From NCBI RefSeq assembly GCF_040712315.1, contig NC_134024.1:28325158-28389157 (forward strand): a stretch of 64,000 nucleotides of DNA, written 5' to 3'. The notes beneath the pieces are model-generated. The model was given only the letters and a program-made list of their open reading frames with translations, did no database searches and was not told the DNA's origin. Numbering within the stretch: position 1 is the first letter of the stretch; each line of letters begins with the position of its first letter. The position numbers and the translations under genes were made by a program. This DNA comes from Castanea sativa (taxonomy: Eukaryota; Streptophyta; Magnoliopsida; Fagales; Fagaceae). Positions 1 to 11,773 of the stretch are shown here, piece by piece.

Positions 1-2922
1 ATGCTTACCTGGCTAGGGCATTTATCATATTTTGGGTGAAAAGGATGCTCTAGGCTTTATGGAGGGAATATCTGGATAGAAAACAATTGGTTTAAAGATC
101 AGATAACATGTGATGTGAGACAGCACTTTGCCGTAAAAATATTAAAAATCGTGTTTTCAAAACACACATTTTAAAACTAGTATTTTGTCATAAAGGTACG
201 TTTCCAAAATATATAACTTGCTCCGACGAAAGTTTAGTTATCAAAAGGAATTTATTTTGTAAATATATTCTCATGCATAAAATTCTATATCGGAAATTAA
301 AAATTAACCCCAAAAGTTAAGAAATTAAATAAAAGATCTTTTGCATAGAGGATACTAAAAGGCCAACAAATTTTCAAACACTACAAAATCAATATCTAAT
401 ATCATATATAAAAACAGAAACTGAGAGAAAGTTAGGTCTCACAAATAAGGACGTTCTTCCATGTAGGAAAAGTCTCTACCTAAACTTATGCCACGAATAC
501 ATTTTTATAGGGCAAAATCCTGATCGTTACATCGTTTGAAGCCCAATGGGTGAAAAAATATATATATAAAAACCAAGAAACAATTTGAAAATTGAAAAAG
601 ACTGAGTGACAATTCGTACAGAGAAAGAGAACGAGAATGATCGAGGGAGAGAGTAGGTTAGACACAGAGAGTGTAGAGAGAGAAAATTGAGAAATTAGTT
701 GACCGATTGGAATTTTTTTTTTTTTTTTGGAGAAGAGGAAGTAGAGATCTCGTACGGGAGTGTATACGGTTCCGCCATGTGACGCTCTAATTTTGCATTT
801 AGTCTTTTTTTCCTCTTTCATTATGTTTTTTTATTTTTTTTTTATTGTTACCTGAAAGTTCACATTAACTTATTTCTTATTAGTTGTCCGACCTTAAACT
901 ACACCTTTCTCTATTCTTCATATCTTTTAGCATACTCACCGTTTTAGTATTAGAAATAAAAGCAAAAAATAATAATAATAATTAAGGACTAATAGTAATA
1001 GTTAACCAGATAAAGCCATGGAGAGAGATACCAATAGAGGGCTCAACAATATAGGAGAATGAATAAAATAATTTTTTTTAACCAAAAGGCAAAAGGACCA
1101 ATTAAATAGGGTTATTTTTAACCAACAGTATAAGCAAAAAAGGCCCCCAAATTTTAACCAATAGAATTATCTTTCCATTGTAATAGTATTAAATAAGCCC
1201 AAAATTAGCAAATAAATAAAATAATATTTTTTATCAAATTAAAAAAAATGTTATGTCCACAAAATTTTCATAACAAATCCTAAGTGATAGATTATTATTG
1301 GCTGTTATTGGTAGATAAAAAATAATAATTTCAGTAGTGAGTTCAAATTATAACTATTTAATATAAAAATGCTTACATAACCATTGAATTTATTTCAATT
1401 GGTCGTGACATGTATGTTCAACATATTAATTAAAATATGTTAGAATACTTTTATCAAGTTTTTATTTTTATTTTTACTATCACGTACCTTTGGCGCGATG
1501 TTCATTTTTTAAGTATAAGTGCTCGTGGAGTATGAGAGGACAATGGTTAAAGTTCAAGCCTCTAAGAGAGAGTTTTACACACATATACACATAGATTAGA
1601 TTAAAATAAAATTTTATCTTATATAAAAAAAAGTTAATAAATTGAGAGTATTCAAAACTCTTGAAGTATCTCATTATTTACCGTGATTGAATGCATTACT
1701 CTACTATGAATAACTACAGTGACTTCTTTTTTTCTTCTTAATCTCTTAATTTTTTTTTTTTTTTTTTTTGGAGAAAGTCTTAATCTCTTAATTTGATGGT
1801 TAAAATAATGGGAAATAAAAAGGCCGATAATGTCTATGTTATCATTGAACTACAAAACCATTAATACAGTGAATAAGATCAATGATGACCTGGCATATGA
1901 GATTGTATAATATGAAAAAACCAAACTTGATTGGGTAACTGTTATATCAATGATGACCTGGTTGTCGGAACGAATATTGGTTTTTAGTCTTTTTCTTGAC
2001 ACCATCAATTTTTTTTTTTGCTAAACTCTTGACACCATCAATTAAACTAGCAAGATCGTCAGTGATATATGCCAATTATAATTAAACAGGTTCAACTTAT
2101 TCGCACTTTTCTATTAAAAAAAATAAATAAATCGCACTTTTAACCCTAATCGTCCTTAATATACGTCCTCCACACCACGGAGTAATATTCCTAAAGCGTA
2201 TCCAGATTCCAGCATTACTCTTCCTAAGAGGAGAGAGTCCTTTAATTACTGTACGGCCCCCATGCCAGCCACCATTCTTGAAGAACCTCAGCTGTAAAAC
2301 TGGCAGGCATGATTGAGTGAAATGATTATTCAATAAGTTAAATTTATTGAATGATATATAGGTCGTTTAATTAAATTTATATGGTGGGATTAATCTTTCA
2401 TATATGAATGGAGCACTATATCATTATACTCTGACCTCTAATATTTTGGAGGTTTTTAAGGTAACACTAGCTAGCATGGCATGGAGAATAGAGAACGCAG
2501 ACAAAGAGGCTTGTGTAGTTAGAGCCTGGAGGCAGCAAATAGCAATAACAAAGGCAGAAAAGGTGGTTTAGCAAAAAAAAAAGCAGAAGAGGTGTGGCAT
2601 GCCGCTCAAGCCATGACAAAAAAGGTTACTACTAAGATCAAGCAGGTCTAATTATTTAACTGCTGTATGAAATATCACTTTACATCGGTTGAAAAATTCA
2701 TCATTAGAATTATCTTATATTACATCGGTTGCATACAACCAATGTCTCACAGTGAGGTCAAGGACGATTATAATGATATCTATTCTATAGTCTAATTAAT
2801 CCTAATCCCTCCATGGGTATTTTGATATCCCATAAACGCAGGTTCAAATTTTAATTTTATAGACCACACTTAATTATTCAATATAAAATGGCTCAGATAT
2901 ACATAGGATTCCAATAGACAAA
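1..2922. other. AT-rich intergenic DNA without a recognisable gene
   Basis: The stretch is dominated by A/T homopolymers and short ATT runs. All open frames are short, low-complexity and rich in F, L, I and K, with no domain I can name. A weak MITE-like copy lies at about 1225-1385 and is listed separately. I see no splice-linked exons, RNA genes or LTR boundaries. Confidence 0.6.
1225..1385 (+). repeat. degenerate MITE-like copy related to the 47.9 and 48.1 kb elements
   Basis: The segment shares an ordered set of motifs with 47.90-48.06 kb: AAATGTTATGT, then a CTAAGT-like block, then TTATTGRCTRTTATTG, then an AT-run followed by TTTYAGTRGTG and TTCAAATTA. The copy at 48.1 kb carries the same motifs in reverse complement. 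Three copies in one window mark it as dispersed repeat DNA. No terminal repeat or target duplication is clear in this copy. Confidence 0.5.
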
Positions 2923-3289
2923 GTTTGGCTACAAACTTAGTTATAACTAAAATTTTACTAAATATCTTTTTATTGAATATGAATTTAGACAAATTTATCA
3001 TTAGATTACATTATCTTGTTATAATATCCTCCTTGCTTGAAAAATTTTCAGGAGATCAAAGATAAAAATAACTATATCATCAATCAATTGTTTAAATTGC
3101 AAATTTTTATAATTTAAAATTATGTATAAAAAATAAGTTTATGAATCATACAGTAAATAACATCCGATTAACACAAAATTGACATGTGTGTTAAGAGTAT
3201 AAAGAACATGCAATCCAATGATTAGATTTTCAAATTATATAGCAATGTTAATTTTTTTTTTAAATGAACAACTAAATTTGTAGCAAAAC
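2923..3289. mobile_element. MITE with about 20-bp terminal inverted repeats
   Basis: The left end GTTTGGCTACAAACTTAGTT and the inverted right end GTTTTGCTACAAATTTAGTT match at 18 of 20 positions. The interior is AT-rich and non-coding. Its order of motifs (TTGAATATGAATTT, then an ATTAGATT block, then AAAAAATAAGTTWAT, then a CCAATGATTAGATTTT block) resembles the interior of the element at 8071-8460, so the two look like diverged members of one family. I could not define a target-site duplication, so the superfamily is open. Confidence 0.6.
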
Positions 3290-3732
3290 TTCATCCATTA
3301 TATATTTAATTCCTTTTATCAAACAAAAATCATATATTTAATCCTTACTCAAGGTATATTAATCTTTGCATACAAAACAATTTTTATCTCATTTCAAGAA
3401 ACCAAGACGTTTGGAATTCCTATCTGTAAATTATAATTATGTTGACTTTTAAGGTTTCTTTTTTTCTTTTAAACAATCTTCTTCCTGCGCATCATGTTAG
3501 ACCTTACTAATTTTTTATCTATTAATATATAGTATGATTTTTTCTGCTGAGTTTGTCACTTACTAATTACTTAAACCTGGTATCTCAAATCTCAATTATT
3601 GATTCTAAAAATAAAATTTTTAAAAAGCTCAATTATTGGTGAACCGAGGAAGCTTAAAATGAATGCAAATTGGTTACCTAACAAAACCAATAACACAAGC
3701 ACCATGAGATAGACTGTACTCAAGAAGAAAGC

Positions 3733-3794
3733 TATATATATATATATATATATATATTTATAATGTTGCTTTATTTTACAAATGAATCGCATCT

Positions 3795-3834
<40 letters not shown>

Positions 3835-3839
3835 AGATG
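3733..3839. repeat. (TA)n tracts, the second inside a 50-bp palindrome
   Basis: A TA run lies at 3733-3757. A second run at 3797-3832 is flanked by CATCTCTTA on the left (3790) and its exact complement TAAGAGATG on the right (to 3839), so 3790-3839 is one perfect palindrome able to form a cruciform. Confidence 0.85.
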
Positions 3840-4327
3840 ATGCACGAAGACAAAATACAAAAAGATAGGAATGGCTAAAAGAAAACAACTAGTACAATAG
3901 GTATCTTTGATGAATAGTTACATAAGTACATAGGTGTCATGGAAATCATGAGAAAAGAGAATAAAAAGATATAAACGGATCATAAATTAAAATAGATAGG
4001 TATTGATGCATTAAGTGTCCCCCATATTATAGATAGATAATTTGTTTTGAGGCATGAGCTGTCCATATACCATTTGCAAGGGTCATATGTCATACCAAAC
4101 CAAGTTGGTAACTTCTCTTGTTTTGTTGTGCAATGATTTAGATTTATTTTTTGTCAAGTCTTCTTGATTTTATCATTCACGAGAGAGATAAGTATTACAA
4201 AATAAAATACATGGTAACTTTATATTTTAAGGATATACTATATACATATTGGTGTTTACAATATTTATTACCTGGAATTTTTTTTTTCTTTCCTTAAACT
4301 TCAACATATTTCCCTATTGCTAAACAA

Positions 4328-4514
4328 ATTGTAATGTAGAAGTAGGTTCCAGTTAGCTCAACTGGTAAAATCTCCAATGATTGAATAAGAGATCTGGGGG
4401 GTCAATCTTCGCCTATACCAAAAACTGGTTGGTATATTAGTCTGATAATAAAGACCTATCATCAGAAATGGATGCTATAGGTTGAAACTCTCTAAAAAAA
4501 ATTATAATGTAGAA
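4328..4514 (+). mobile_element. tRNA-derived SINE with target-site duplication
   Basis: The body is about 4342-4500. It starts with a tRNA-like head containing TAGCTCAACTGG (4354-4365), a good RNA polymerase III A box. A weaker B-box-like GGTCAATC follows about 45 bp later, and the body ends in an A-run. It is flanked by a 14-bp duplication, ATTGTAATGTAGAA at 4328-4341 and ATTATAATGTAGAA at 4501-4514, with one mismatch. A/B boxes, A-tail and long TSD together are the hallmarks of a SINE copied by a LINE reverse transcriptase. It encodes no protein. Confidence 0.8.
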
Positions 4515-5111
4515 CCATTTAAAGCAGCCCGAAAGATTAAAAATACTCATAATAATGGTCCATAATGTCTTTGTGAGGAAAAATTAATCCAAACTTAAAA
4601 CTTGGGGGGAAAAAGGGGATAATAATTAAAAGGAAAAACACATAAATGCAGGAAGTGCCTCTATAAATGCTTAAGAGTAAATTTATTAAAATTATCAAAC
4701 ATATGAGAATGAACTATAGGTGTGGGAATTTAGGGAATTATTTTTTATTAAACAATCAATAATAAATATTTATCATCAATAACCCAGATATTGATACATA
4801 ATCTCTTTCATAAATATTTGGATCCTACTCAAATAGCATCCCAATTAACCAAGTTATTCAAATTAATTTGTAAATTTAAAGAATTGAGCTACCAAATCTC
4901 ATCTCATCTCGATCGAGTCTGTTTTAAGAATATAATGATGTCAAACCATGGCTTTAAGTTAATGATTATTTAACAATTAAATGCATGTGTATGCTAGATT
5001 TAATATATGTTTGGTAAGAAATTAAGACACTGTTTATGAAATGAGAGTCCCTCAAGTTGGGTTAAGTGCTAAAAGGAGTAGGCTTGGGTTTTTTTTTTTT
5101 TTTTTTAAGAC

Positions 5112-5480
5112 AAAAAGTAGGGCCAAAATGGCAAAATACCCATTTCGTCCAAAATAAGTAGCAAAATACTCATGTTCTAAAATTATTTAGGGATATACCT
5201 CTGTTTAAACTCAATTTTCTAAAAATCGAGTTTCAATGAAAAACTCGATTTTTTGAGAGTCGAGTTATAGGTAAAAACTTGCAAAAACTTACATAGAACT
5301 CGAGTTCCATGTAGGTTTTTGCAAGTAACTCGATTTTGGTTAAATCGAATTTTTCATCGGAACTCGATTCTTAAAAAATCAAATTTTAAAATAGGAGTAT
5401 ATCCTTAAATGATTTCAAAATAGGATTTTGTTGAAACTTTTGAGCGAAAGGAGTATTTTGTCATTTTGGCCCAAAAAGTA
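5112..5480. mobile_element. foldback MITE (353 bp) with 8-bp target duplication
   Basis: The element body is 5120-5472. Ends GGGCCAAAATGGC and (inverted) GGGCCAAAATGAC match, and complementarity continues inward to a centre built around the palindrome AACTCGAGTT. AAAAAGTA occurs directly on both sides (5112-5119 and 5473-5480). GGG-initial ends and an 8 to 9-bp duplication suit a Mutator-like or hAT-like MITE. There is no coding capacity. The same CTCGAG-centred architecture recurs at 47.34-47.76 kb. Confidence 0.8.
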
Positions 5481-7082
5481 CGCATGGGGTTAAATACACC
5501 AGAAGTTGGACTTTTATCCTTTTTTCAACGTAGAAATTGAAACTTTACTATATTTCTCTAAAGGACTAGTAGTTTCAGACAGAATTAGGTATGGTTAGGG
5601 CAGGAACAACACAACAGGTGTTCATATAGACCTGGTGAAAACCAATTTAAAAATTCATGATGACTAGTTTAATGCATAACAAAAAGATGAGTCACCCTTC
5701 ATTTTATTTATTTATTCCAAAATTCAAAATAGAGGTCTATTAAAAATGTTCACCATAACAGGAAACAAGCTCTATTATTGCTACCAAAACAAGAAACATA
5801 GTCAACTATTGCTACATTTAATTTATAATTGGGAATGCTATGTTCAAAGCTGAATTGATATACAACATTATTTAAAGAGAAGAAGAAGAAGAAGTTATCA
5901 TCATGTCTGAAACCAATTCACTAACAGAATCAACACGTCTTTTATGATTTCAGAATATTCTAAATCTCTTAAATTCAATGAATTTAAAACTGCAAACTTT
6001 ATACTAAAGTTAACCAATGAATTATCAAAAAGATAAAACTTTAAGTACAGTTTTTCAGAGCAATAATTTAAGCAAACTTTAAAAGAATTAAATTCAATCA
6101 AGTTAGATATATATACCAAGAGCTTTTTAATATTTTTAATGAAAACGTCTAGAATTTGAATTATCTTTTTTTTAGTTGTAATTATTGAATTTATTGAAAG
6201 AAATTAAATACATAAATTTCATGGAAGAATTTTTTTTTTTTTTTTTTTTTTGTTGTTGGAAATGGAAGAACTTTATACTATATAAGTATCAACAGGTTTG
6301 AGTTTGTAAATTTCCAATTTTAGTTTGTAAAGGTCTCACAAATCACAATTCTCTGAATTATGATTAGGGTGGCACCGAACCGAAGAAAGAGTTACTGTAT
6401 TACAAGATTTCCACATTATTTTACCAATTATTATAGTACAGGAAAACCTAAAAACAGCAAAGACACGCAATTTCAAAAATTAAAACAAAATTCTGGAGTG
6501 TGGAGCAAAGAATATAAGGAAATTGTAGGTAGTGGAGGTCGCGATCTGAGCCGCCCTAATATTTAGACCTCATTGTCGGTAAATAGACAGTCAACGTTTC
6601 ATATGGAAGGGCCCACAAATAGGAGTAGGAGTAGGAGTAGGAGTAGGACCATACGAAAAAGCTAAATGATACGACGGTCAACTTTGGCTGTCTTAGTGTC
6701 TCGTCTATTATTATTATTGTGGTGCCTTTTTTCCGCATCTCATGCATTTAAAGAAAGGAATGGGACTTCATATATAGAGCAAAGTATCCATCTATTTATC
6801 TCTAATTCTTTCTTATCTCACATGGTCACATTCTCTCTCTCTCTCTCTCTCTGATTGATAATTGGTGGTGGCAACTTGTTGTTTGTATTTTTTTGTTTTT
6901 GTTGGTTGCGGGGTCGTTTTTATTTCAATTATATAATACTCCACCCACTCTATTGAAAAGAATAGTTTGACAAAATGCTGATCATAGAATAGTTGACAAA
7001 ATGGGTCTATTATGTGTTTGTCTTGAGTCTTGACTATTTTACATATGATTACCCCTCTTGTCATCAAGTATCAAGGGCACGC

Positions 7083-7147
<65 letters not shown>

Positions 7148-7530
7148 CCAAAATGTAGAAACACCCTTGAGTTTAGGCTAGTTACAAAAACATCCTCTCA
7201 AGTTTCGGTTCTTCCTTAAGAGTCTATGGTATTACCTTTTGTTGTTAGAACATTTTAATATTATTTAATTAAGTTGAGTTTATATGATAATATAAATGTA
7301 ATAATATGATAGTTAATGTGGAAGATAAAAAGTTAGTAAAAATGTTTAATACCGCATTAAAAAGAAGAGAGACTGTTTTATTCTTTTTAATTGTGATGAT
7401 TAATAGGCTGATATGTATTGCTTTAGATATTAAGCTATATACATTTAGAATATTTTTCATTACCATTGGTGAGTAAATGACATTTTTATTATGGAAAATG
7501 AAGAGTCATTCACTTGCTTAATGGATTAGT
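5481..7530. other. intergenic DNA with microsatellites, no gene recognised
   Basis: Short open frames here have no domain I recognise. Notable simple repeats are a hexamer repeat GGAGTA at about 6622-6648, (TC)n at 6832-6852 and a 56-bp (TA)n run at 7089-7144. A frame at 6666-6854 looks superficially like a signal peptide (RLLLLLWCLFSASHA), but it runs into the TC repeat and has no support. Confidence 0.55.
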
Positions 7531-8016
7531 TGTTGGGCCTATTTATTTCTTCAGAAACTCCTTATCTGATTTCTTTAATTGTGTAATTCCAGCCCATTAG
7601 ATTTATGTCCAACAAAACAATTAATCTTGTAACACCTACTACATTGGAATTATGAATCTAATTAATCAGGTTAATTTAGGTAATAATTTTGTGAGACCTA
7701 TTAAGCCTATAAATAGACTCATTTAGACCCAATACATGTAACAGCGTTACACCCACACACCAAAAAAAAAATCCAACAATTACAGACATTCTTATACACT
7801 AAAAAATAGAGAGGTTCTTGACAATGAAGGGTGTACTTTCTTATGGAGTTTTGGGCTTGAAGACTTTGTGCAGAAGTTGTTCTAATCATATGACATTTGT
7901 TGGGCTATTGTATATTAAAGAGAGCGAGTGTCACACCTCAGTCCAAATAGTATTGTGTATTTTCTAATCTCAAATTAATAATATTCAAAAGTATTATTCA
8001 GTTTCTCTTTGTGTTA
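7530..8016 (+). repeat. possible LTR fragment with TATA box
   Basis: The segment starts with TGTTGGGCC, carries a TATAAATA box near 7710 followed by a UTR-like stretch, and stops where a Helitron-type 5' end begins at 8017. That is the composition of an LTR cut off by a later insertion. I found no second copy and no target duplication in the window, so the call is tentative. Confidence 0.3.
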
Positions 8017-8037
8017 TCTATACTACTATTTAAGGGG
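8017..8037 (+). mobile_element. Helitron-type 5' terminus
   Basis: After an A at 8016 the sequence reads TCTATACTACTATTTAAGGG, which closely matches the usual plant Helitron 5' end (TC start, TCTATACTATTA...AAGG). Helitrons insert between A and T and leave no TIR. The matching 3' end is not adjacent. Candidate 3' ends on the same strand lie at 18.2, 20.0 and 20.8 kb, with a nested LTR element between. Confidence 0.5.
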
Positions 8038-8070
8038 TTTTCCTATTTGGACTGGATTTTTTTTTTTAAT

Positions 8071-8460
8071 AAAGTTTCTCTCCAAACTAGTTTGGAGAGA
8101 AACCCTACAAACTCATCATATATCTTTATATTGAGTATGAATTTTGAAAATCTAACCGTTAGATTGCATGTTCTTATTAAATTCTTAATACTTACAAAAT
8201 TTCAAGAAGATCCAAGATCAATTGCTATGTCATCAAATAAATGTTATAATTTCAAGTTTTTGTGATCTAAAGTTGTATATAAAAAATAAGTTAATTGATC
8301 AAATAATAAATAATATCCAATTTGAACAAAATTTGATACGTATGTTAAGAACATAAGAAACATAAAATTCAACGGTTAGATTTTTAAAATTCACACCCAA
8401 AAAAGAAATATATGAGAAGTTTGAAGAGTTTCTCTCCAAACTAGTTTGGAGAGAAACTTT
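8071..8460. mobile_element. 390-bp MITE whose two TIRs are each perfect palindromes
   Basis: Positions 8074-8103 and 8428-8457 are the same 30-bp sequence, and each is a perfect palindrome: the half-site GTTTCTCTCCAAACT is followed by its exact complement. With the flanking AAA and TTT they form 33-bp inverted ends. The interior is AT-rich, non-coding and resembles the element at 2923-3289. Because each terminus is self-complementary, the ends are direct and inverted repeats at once. No clear target duplication is visible in the T-rich flanks. Confidence 0.75.
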
Positions 8461-9396
8461 GTTCTTTTTTTTTTTTTGGTTCCAAAATACCCTTACTGCC
8501 TACATTTAAGTAGGGACAAAATTCAGTAAAAATATAACACTAACTCTCACTTAAAACATTTCCTACAAAATAAGATCACTCTCCCACTAACCCACTTTTT
8601 CAAAGCAACTATACGTTTGTTGTTATTTTTTTTTTCTTTAAAAAATAAATGATCCTCACATTATCTTCAAATCAAAATTTTTTTTAAACATCCTCAAATT
8701 TAACTAACGGAGATAAATATGTAAATTAAAACACATACACTTTAAGATTCACAAACTCACTTACACTTTACCAGTGTCTCTCATTCTTCTTCAGATGGAA
8801 GAAATTCAGTTTAGCTCTACATCCTCTTCTTTCATCTTCTTCTACTTTCAGATTTGGTTTCTAAACAATTTAAACGGACTTTGTCAAAAGGTTCCAATGA
8901 CTTTTCAGGTTCTATCTTTTGCAAGTTCCTCTTTCTTTTCTTTTCTTTTGTTTATCATTGACTTTTTTTGAGTTCTTACCTACCATGGCTGCCAAGTATT
9001 CATTGGTGTTTGACAATTACTTATTACCCGTGACTAATTTAGAAATTTCAAAAAGGAGAGTTTGTGCTTAAACGGGCTACTTGAGAAAGGATATTGGTAT
9101 AGGCTATTTCTTTTTATTTTGGCATGCAATCAAACACAAACTCTTTTTTTGGTTTTTTTATACTTTTTTGTTTTCTTTTTCTTTTTTCTAAATGGATTAC
9201 ACTACTTGGGTTGGTTTGGTGTTTTTTTTTTTTTACAGAAATTTACGTTACATTTTATTTTTGAGGAAATTATGCTACTTAATTAATTTCTTTTGTTTAC
9301 GTTACATTTTATTTACATTACATTTTCTTTTGTTTCATAAAATTTATGTTACATTTCATTTTGTTTCTTTAGTTTCATAAAATTTATGTTACATTT
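8461..9396. other. pyrimidine-rich intergenic stretch
   Basis: T- and CT-rich DNA with short phenylalanine-rich frames that I do not regard as genes. A local repeat of the type TTTCATAAAATTTATGTTACATTT occurs two to three times around 9300-9396 and again after the hairpin element at about 9680, showing that the hairpin inserted into a repetitive tract. Confidence 0.5.
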
Positions 9397-9684
9397 GAGG
9401 ATTCAGATCCTCTAGAGTTCCTAGGGTACTCTACCAAGTAGAGTTCATTAAATCCTAACCACTCTTTAATGATTTAATGGTCTAGATTCTGCCATGTCAG
9501 CATTTCATTAACAATCATCTTAATTGTTTTGTTTACAACATTATTTTATTATTTTAAGAATATTATTAATGAAATGCTGACATGGCAGAATCTAAACCAT
9601 TAAATCATTAAAGAGTGGTTAGGATTTAATGAACTCTACTGGTAGAGTACCCTAAGAACTCTAGAGGATCTGAATCCTACATTT
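9390..9684. mobile_element. long inverted-repeat (foldback) MITE, hairpin-forming
   Basis: Body 9397-9677. The left arm (about 9397-9515) and right arm (about 9565-9677) are near-perfect reverse complements over roughly 115 bp, including ACTCTAC, TTAAATCCTAACCACTC and TTCTGCCATGTCAGC. The loop is about 50 bp of AT-rich DNA. TACATTT occurs directly at both borders (9390-9396 and 9678-9684) and looks like the target duplication. A transcript of this segment would fold into one long hairpin. It has no coding capacity. Confidence 0.85.
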
Positions 9685-9787
9685 CATTTTGTTTCATAAA
9701 ATTAAAAATGTAATTGGTTTCTCTTTTTTTGGTTTTTTAATCCCTTTTAAAAAAAAATCACTTTCCTTACTCACATATTCTTTAAAA

Positions 9788-10735
9788 AAAAATTCTCACG
9801 TTTTCTTCTTCTTCTTTTTTCCTTTCATATCTCTTCTTTATTTTGGGGGAAAAAAAAAAGAAACTCCTACTATAAAACCACTACTATAACTTCTCCATCC
9901 ATATCCTTAAATTTTGGATTAAACTGTTAGCCTTTTACTATAAAAAATTTAAAAAAAAAAAAAAAAAAGAAGAAGAAGTAATTGCAAAATTTTAAATTTA
10001 AGCTTTTATTTACTTCTTTTATGAATGTATTAAACAAAAAATGATAACTGCTAAAAAAGAACAACACCACCAAAAAAAAAACACATTTTCTTCTCTAAAA
10101 AAAATTCTCACGTTTTCCTTTTCTTTTTTTTTTTCTTTTTTTCCAAATCTCTTCTTTATTTTTGCCGCAGGGGGGGGGGGGATGGGGGGACTCCTTCTAT
10201 AACTTCTCCATCCATATCCTTAAATTTAACCCTAACTCTTTTATCTCTCTCAGGTTGTCATATGCATAAATTTATTGGATTGCATTGAAGAGGCATTAGA
10301 ATGAAATATTAGATAAGTTCAGGTGAGAGATTTTACAAGAATTATTGTATGATTTAAACCTCACATGAAGTGGTTGTTATCTAAGAAATTGTTGTAAAAA
10401 AATTTCTTGTGTAACAAAAACTATATTTATCAGTTGTATAATTCTATGTGAAATTCAATTTTAAATTTTAAGCTCTTATTAACTTTTGTTATGGATGTGT
10501 AGTAAGTGGCTAACTTTTAGGATTAAAAAACTAAAATTTTGGATTAAACTATTAGCCTTTTACCGTAAAGAAAAAGGTAGTTGCAAAATTTTAAATTTAA
10601 GCTTTTATTTACTTCTTTTAGGGATGTGTAGTAAGTGGCTAATTTATAGGATTAAAAAAACTACATTTTAGGATTAAACAAAAAATGATAACTGCCAAAA
10701 AAGAACAACAACAACAACAAACCGTAGATGCAGCT
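9788..10735 (+). repeat. local direct duplications, about 310 bp apart
   Basis: A block starting TTCTCACGTTTTC, continuing through AAATCTCTTCTTTATTTT and a G-run, and ending CTTCTCCATCCATATCC occurs at about 9788-9913 and again at about 10098-10228. A second block (AGCCTTTTAC..., then GTAATTGCAAAATTTTAAATTTAAGC, then ATGATAACTGCYAAAAAAGAACAAC) occurs at about 9930-10075 and 10550-10715, with a partial copy near 10455. A related piece is found at 17.59-17.77 kb, on the other side of the LTR element, so the element probably inserted into this repeat. Confidence 0.65.
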
Positions 10736-11279
10736 ACTTACTACCACAACCACGTGACAGCTCCGAGTCCACAGACTACTTCTTTCTTGGATTCCCAGCA
10801 AGCACAAGCGCTCCCGCTTGTATATCTTTAAGCACTTAAATCTACAACTGAATTGATCACCAAGCTCTTAACATCAATCTAGATCTTGATAACCTTAAGT
10901 GTACGTGAAGGCAAACACCTCTAGATCTCACAAAAGATTCACACACACAACATAAAGAGCATCCCTAAAACGTGGCTAAGGTTTTCCCTTTTATTCCTAG
11001 GGCAAAACATAAAACCCTATACGTAAAACAGACTTGGGCTGAGTTGGAAAATTCTACAGAAAAATAATCTGCAAGAGTTTCGATCGATCGAGTCTAATTT
11101 TCGATCGATCAAGCCAGAAAGATTTACACAATAAATCCTGCAGTACACTCAATTCCAACTTTAAAACTTAAACATACTTTGAGCAAGTCTAAAATAAGAC
11201 TAAAAATTTTGATCATGGTTTGCCAACATTACAAATTGAAATTCTAATACATTTAAACATAAAGTCTTAGAACCTAACA
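10735..11279 (-). repeat. 3' LTR, truncated
   Basis: This aligns with 16898-17435, sharing for example CACGTGACAGCTCCGAGTCC, CATCAATCTAGATCTTGATA and the end CTTAGAACCTAACA (minus-strand start TGTTAGG). The roughly 300 bp that end the 5' LTR (16599-16897) have no counterpart here, so the outer 3' part of this LTR was lost. It contains the CGATCGAT palindrome cluster seen in the other LTR. Confidence 0.85.
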
Positions 11280-11292
11280 AACTCCCCCTTTG
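11280..11292 (-). promoter_or_regulatory. polypurine tract for plus-strand priming
   Basis: On the minus strand the sequence CCAAAGGGGGAGTT lies immediately upstream of the 3' LTR start TGTTAGG. A G-rich purine run in this position is the standard second-strand primer of LTR elements. Confidence 0.75.
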
Positions 11293-11773
11293 GCAATCCG
11301 TGACAAAACACAAACTTAACAAATTGCTCAAAGTTACAAATAAAAACAGCCCAATATAAATTCAACCTAACTACTATTCATCAGTTGCAAGTGTAGACAG
11401 CAATACGACTGAATCAACCTATATATTCCTGTAACACTTAATAAACACATAAACACATGTGTGAAAAATAGAAGTAATCACTAATTAACTTCTTGATTTC
11501 ACATAACACAAGATAAAGACATATATCATGAATAGCCTCATAAATATAACTCAATGAACAATGTGAAACAAGAAACATATATCAGCAAAATATCTCCCCC
11601 CATGGATAACCTATACACAATACATCATGAGCCAAAAATTTAAATACAGAATGAAGCACCTAGATACAATCTAAAAACTCCATAGCTCCAAAAAAAAAAT
11701 CAAAAACTCCCCTTAAAACTCCTCTCTACAACATATGTACTCCCCCTTTTTGTGACGAATTAACAAAGGGTAC

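Noticed and set aside
2850..2870. GGTTCAAATTTT as a tRNA B box
   Set aside because: No A box, cloverleaf or acceptor pairing could be found around it.
6666..6854. Frame with a signal-peptide-like start
   Set aside because: Its C-terminus is a TC microsatellite and no homology or splice support can be seen.
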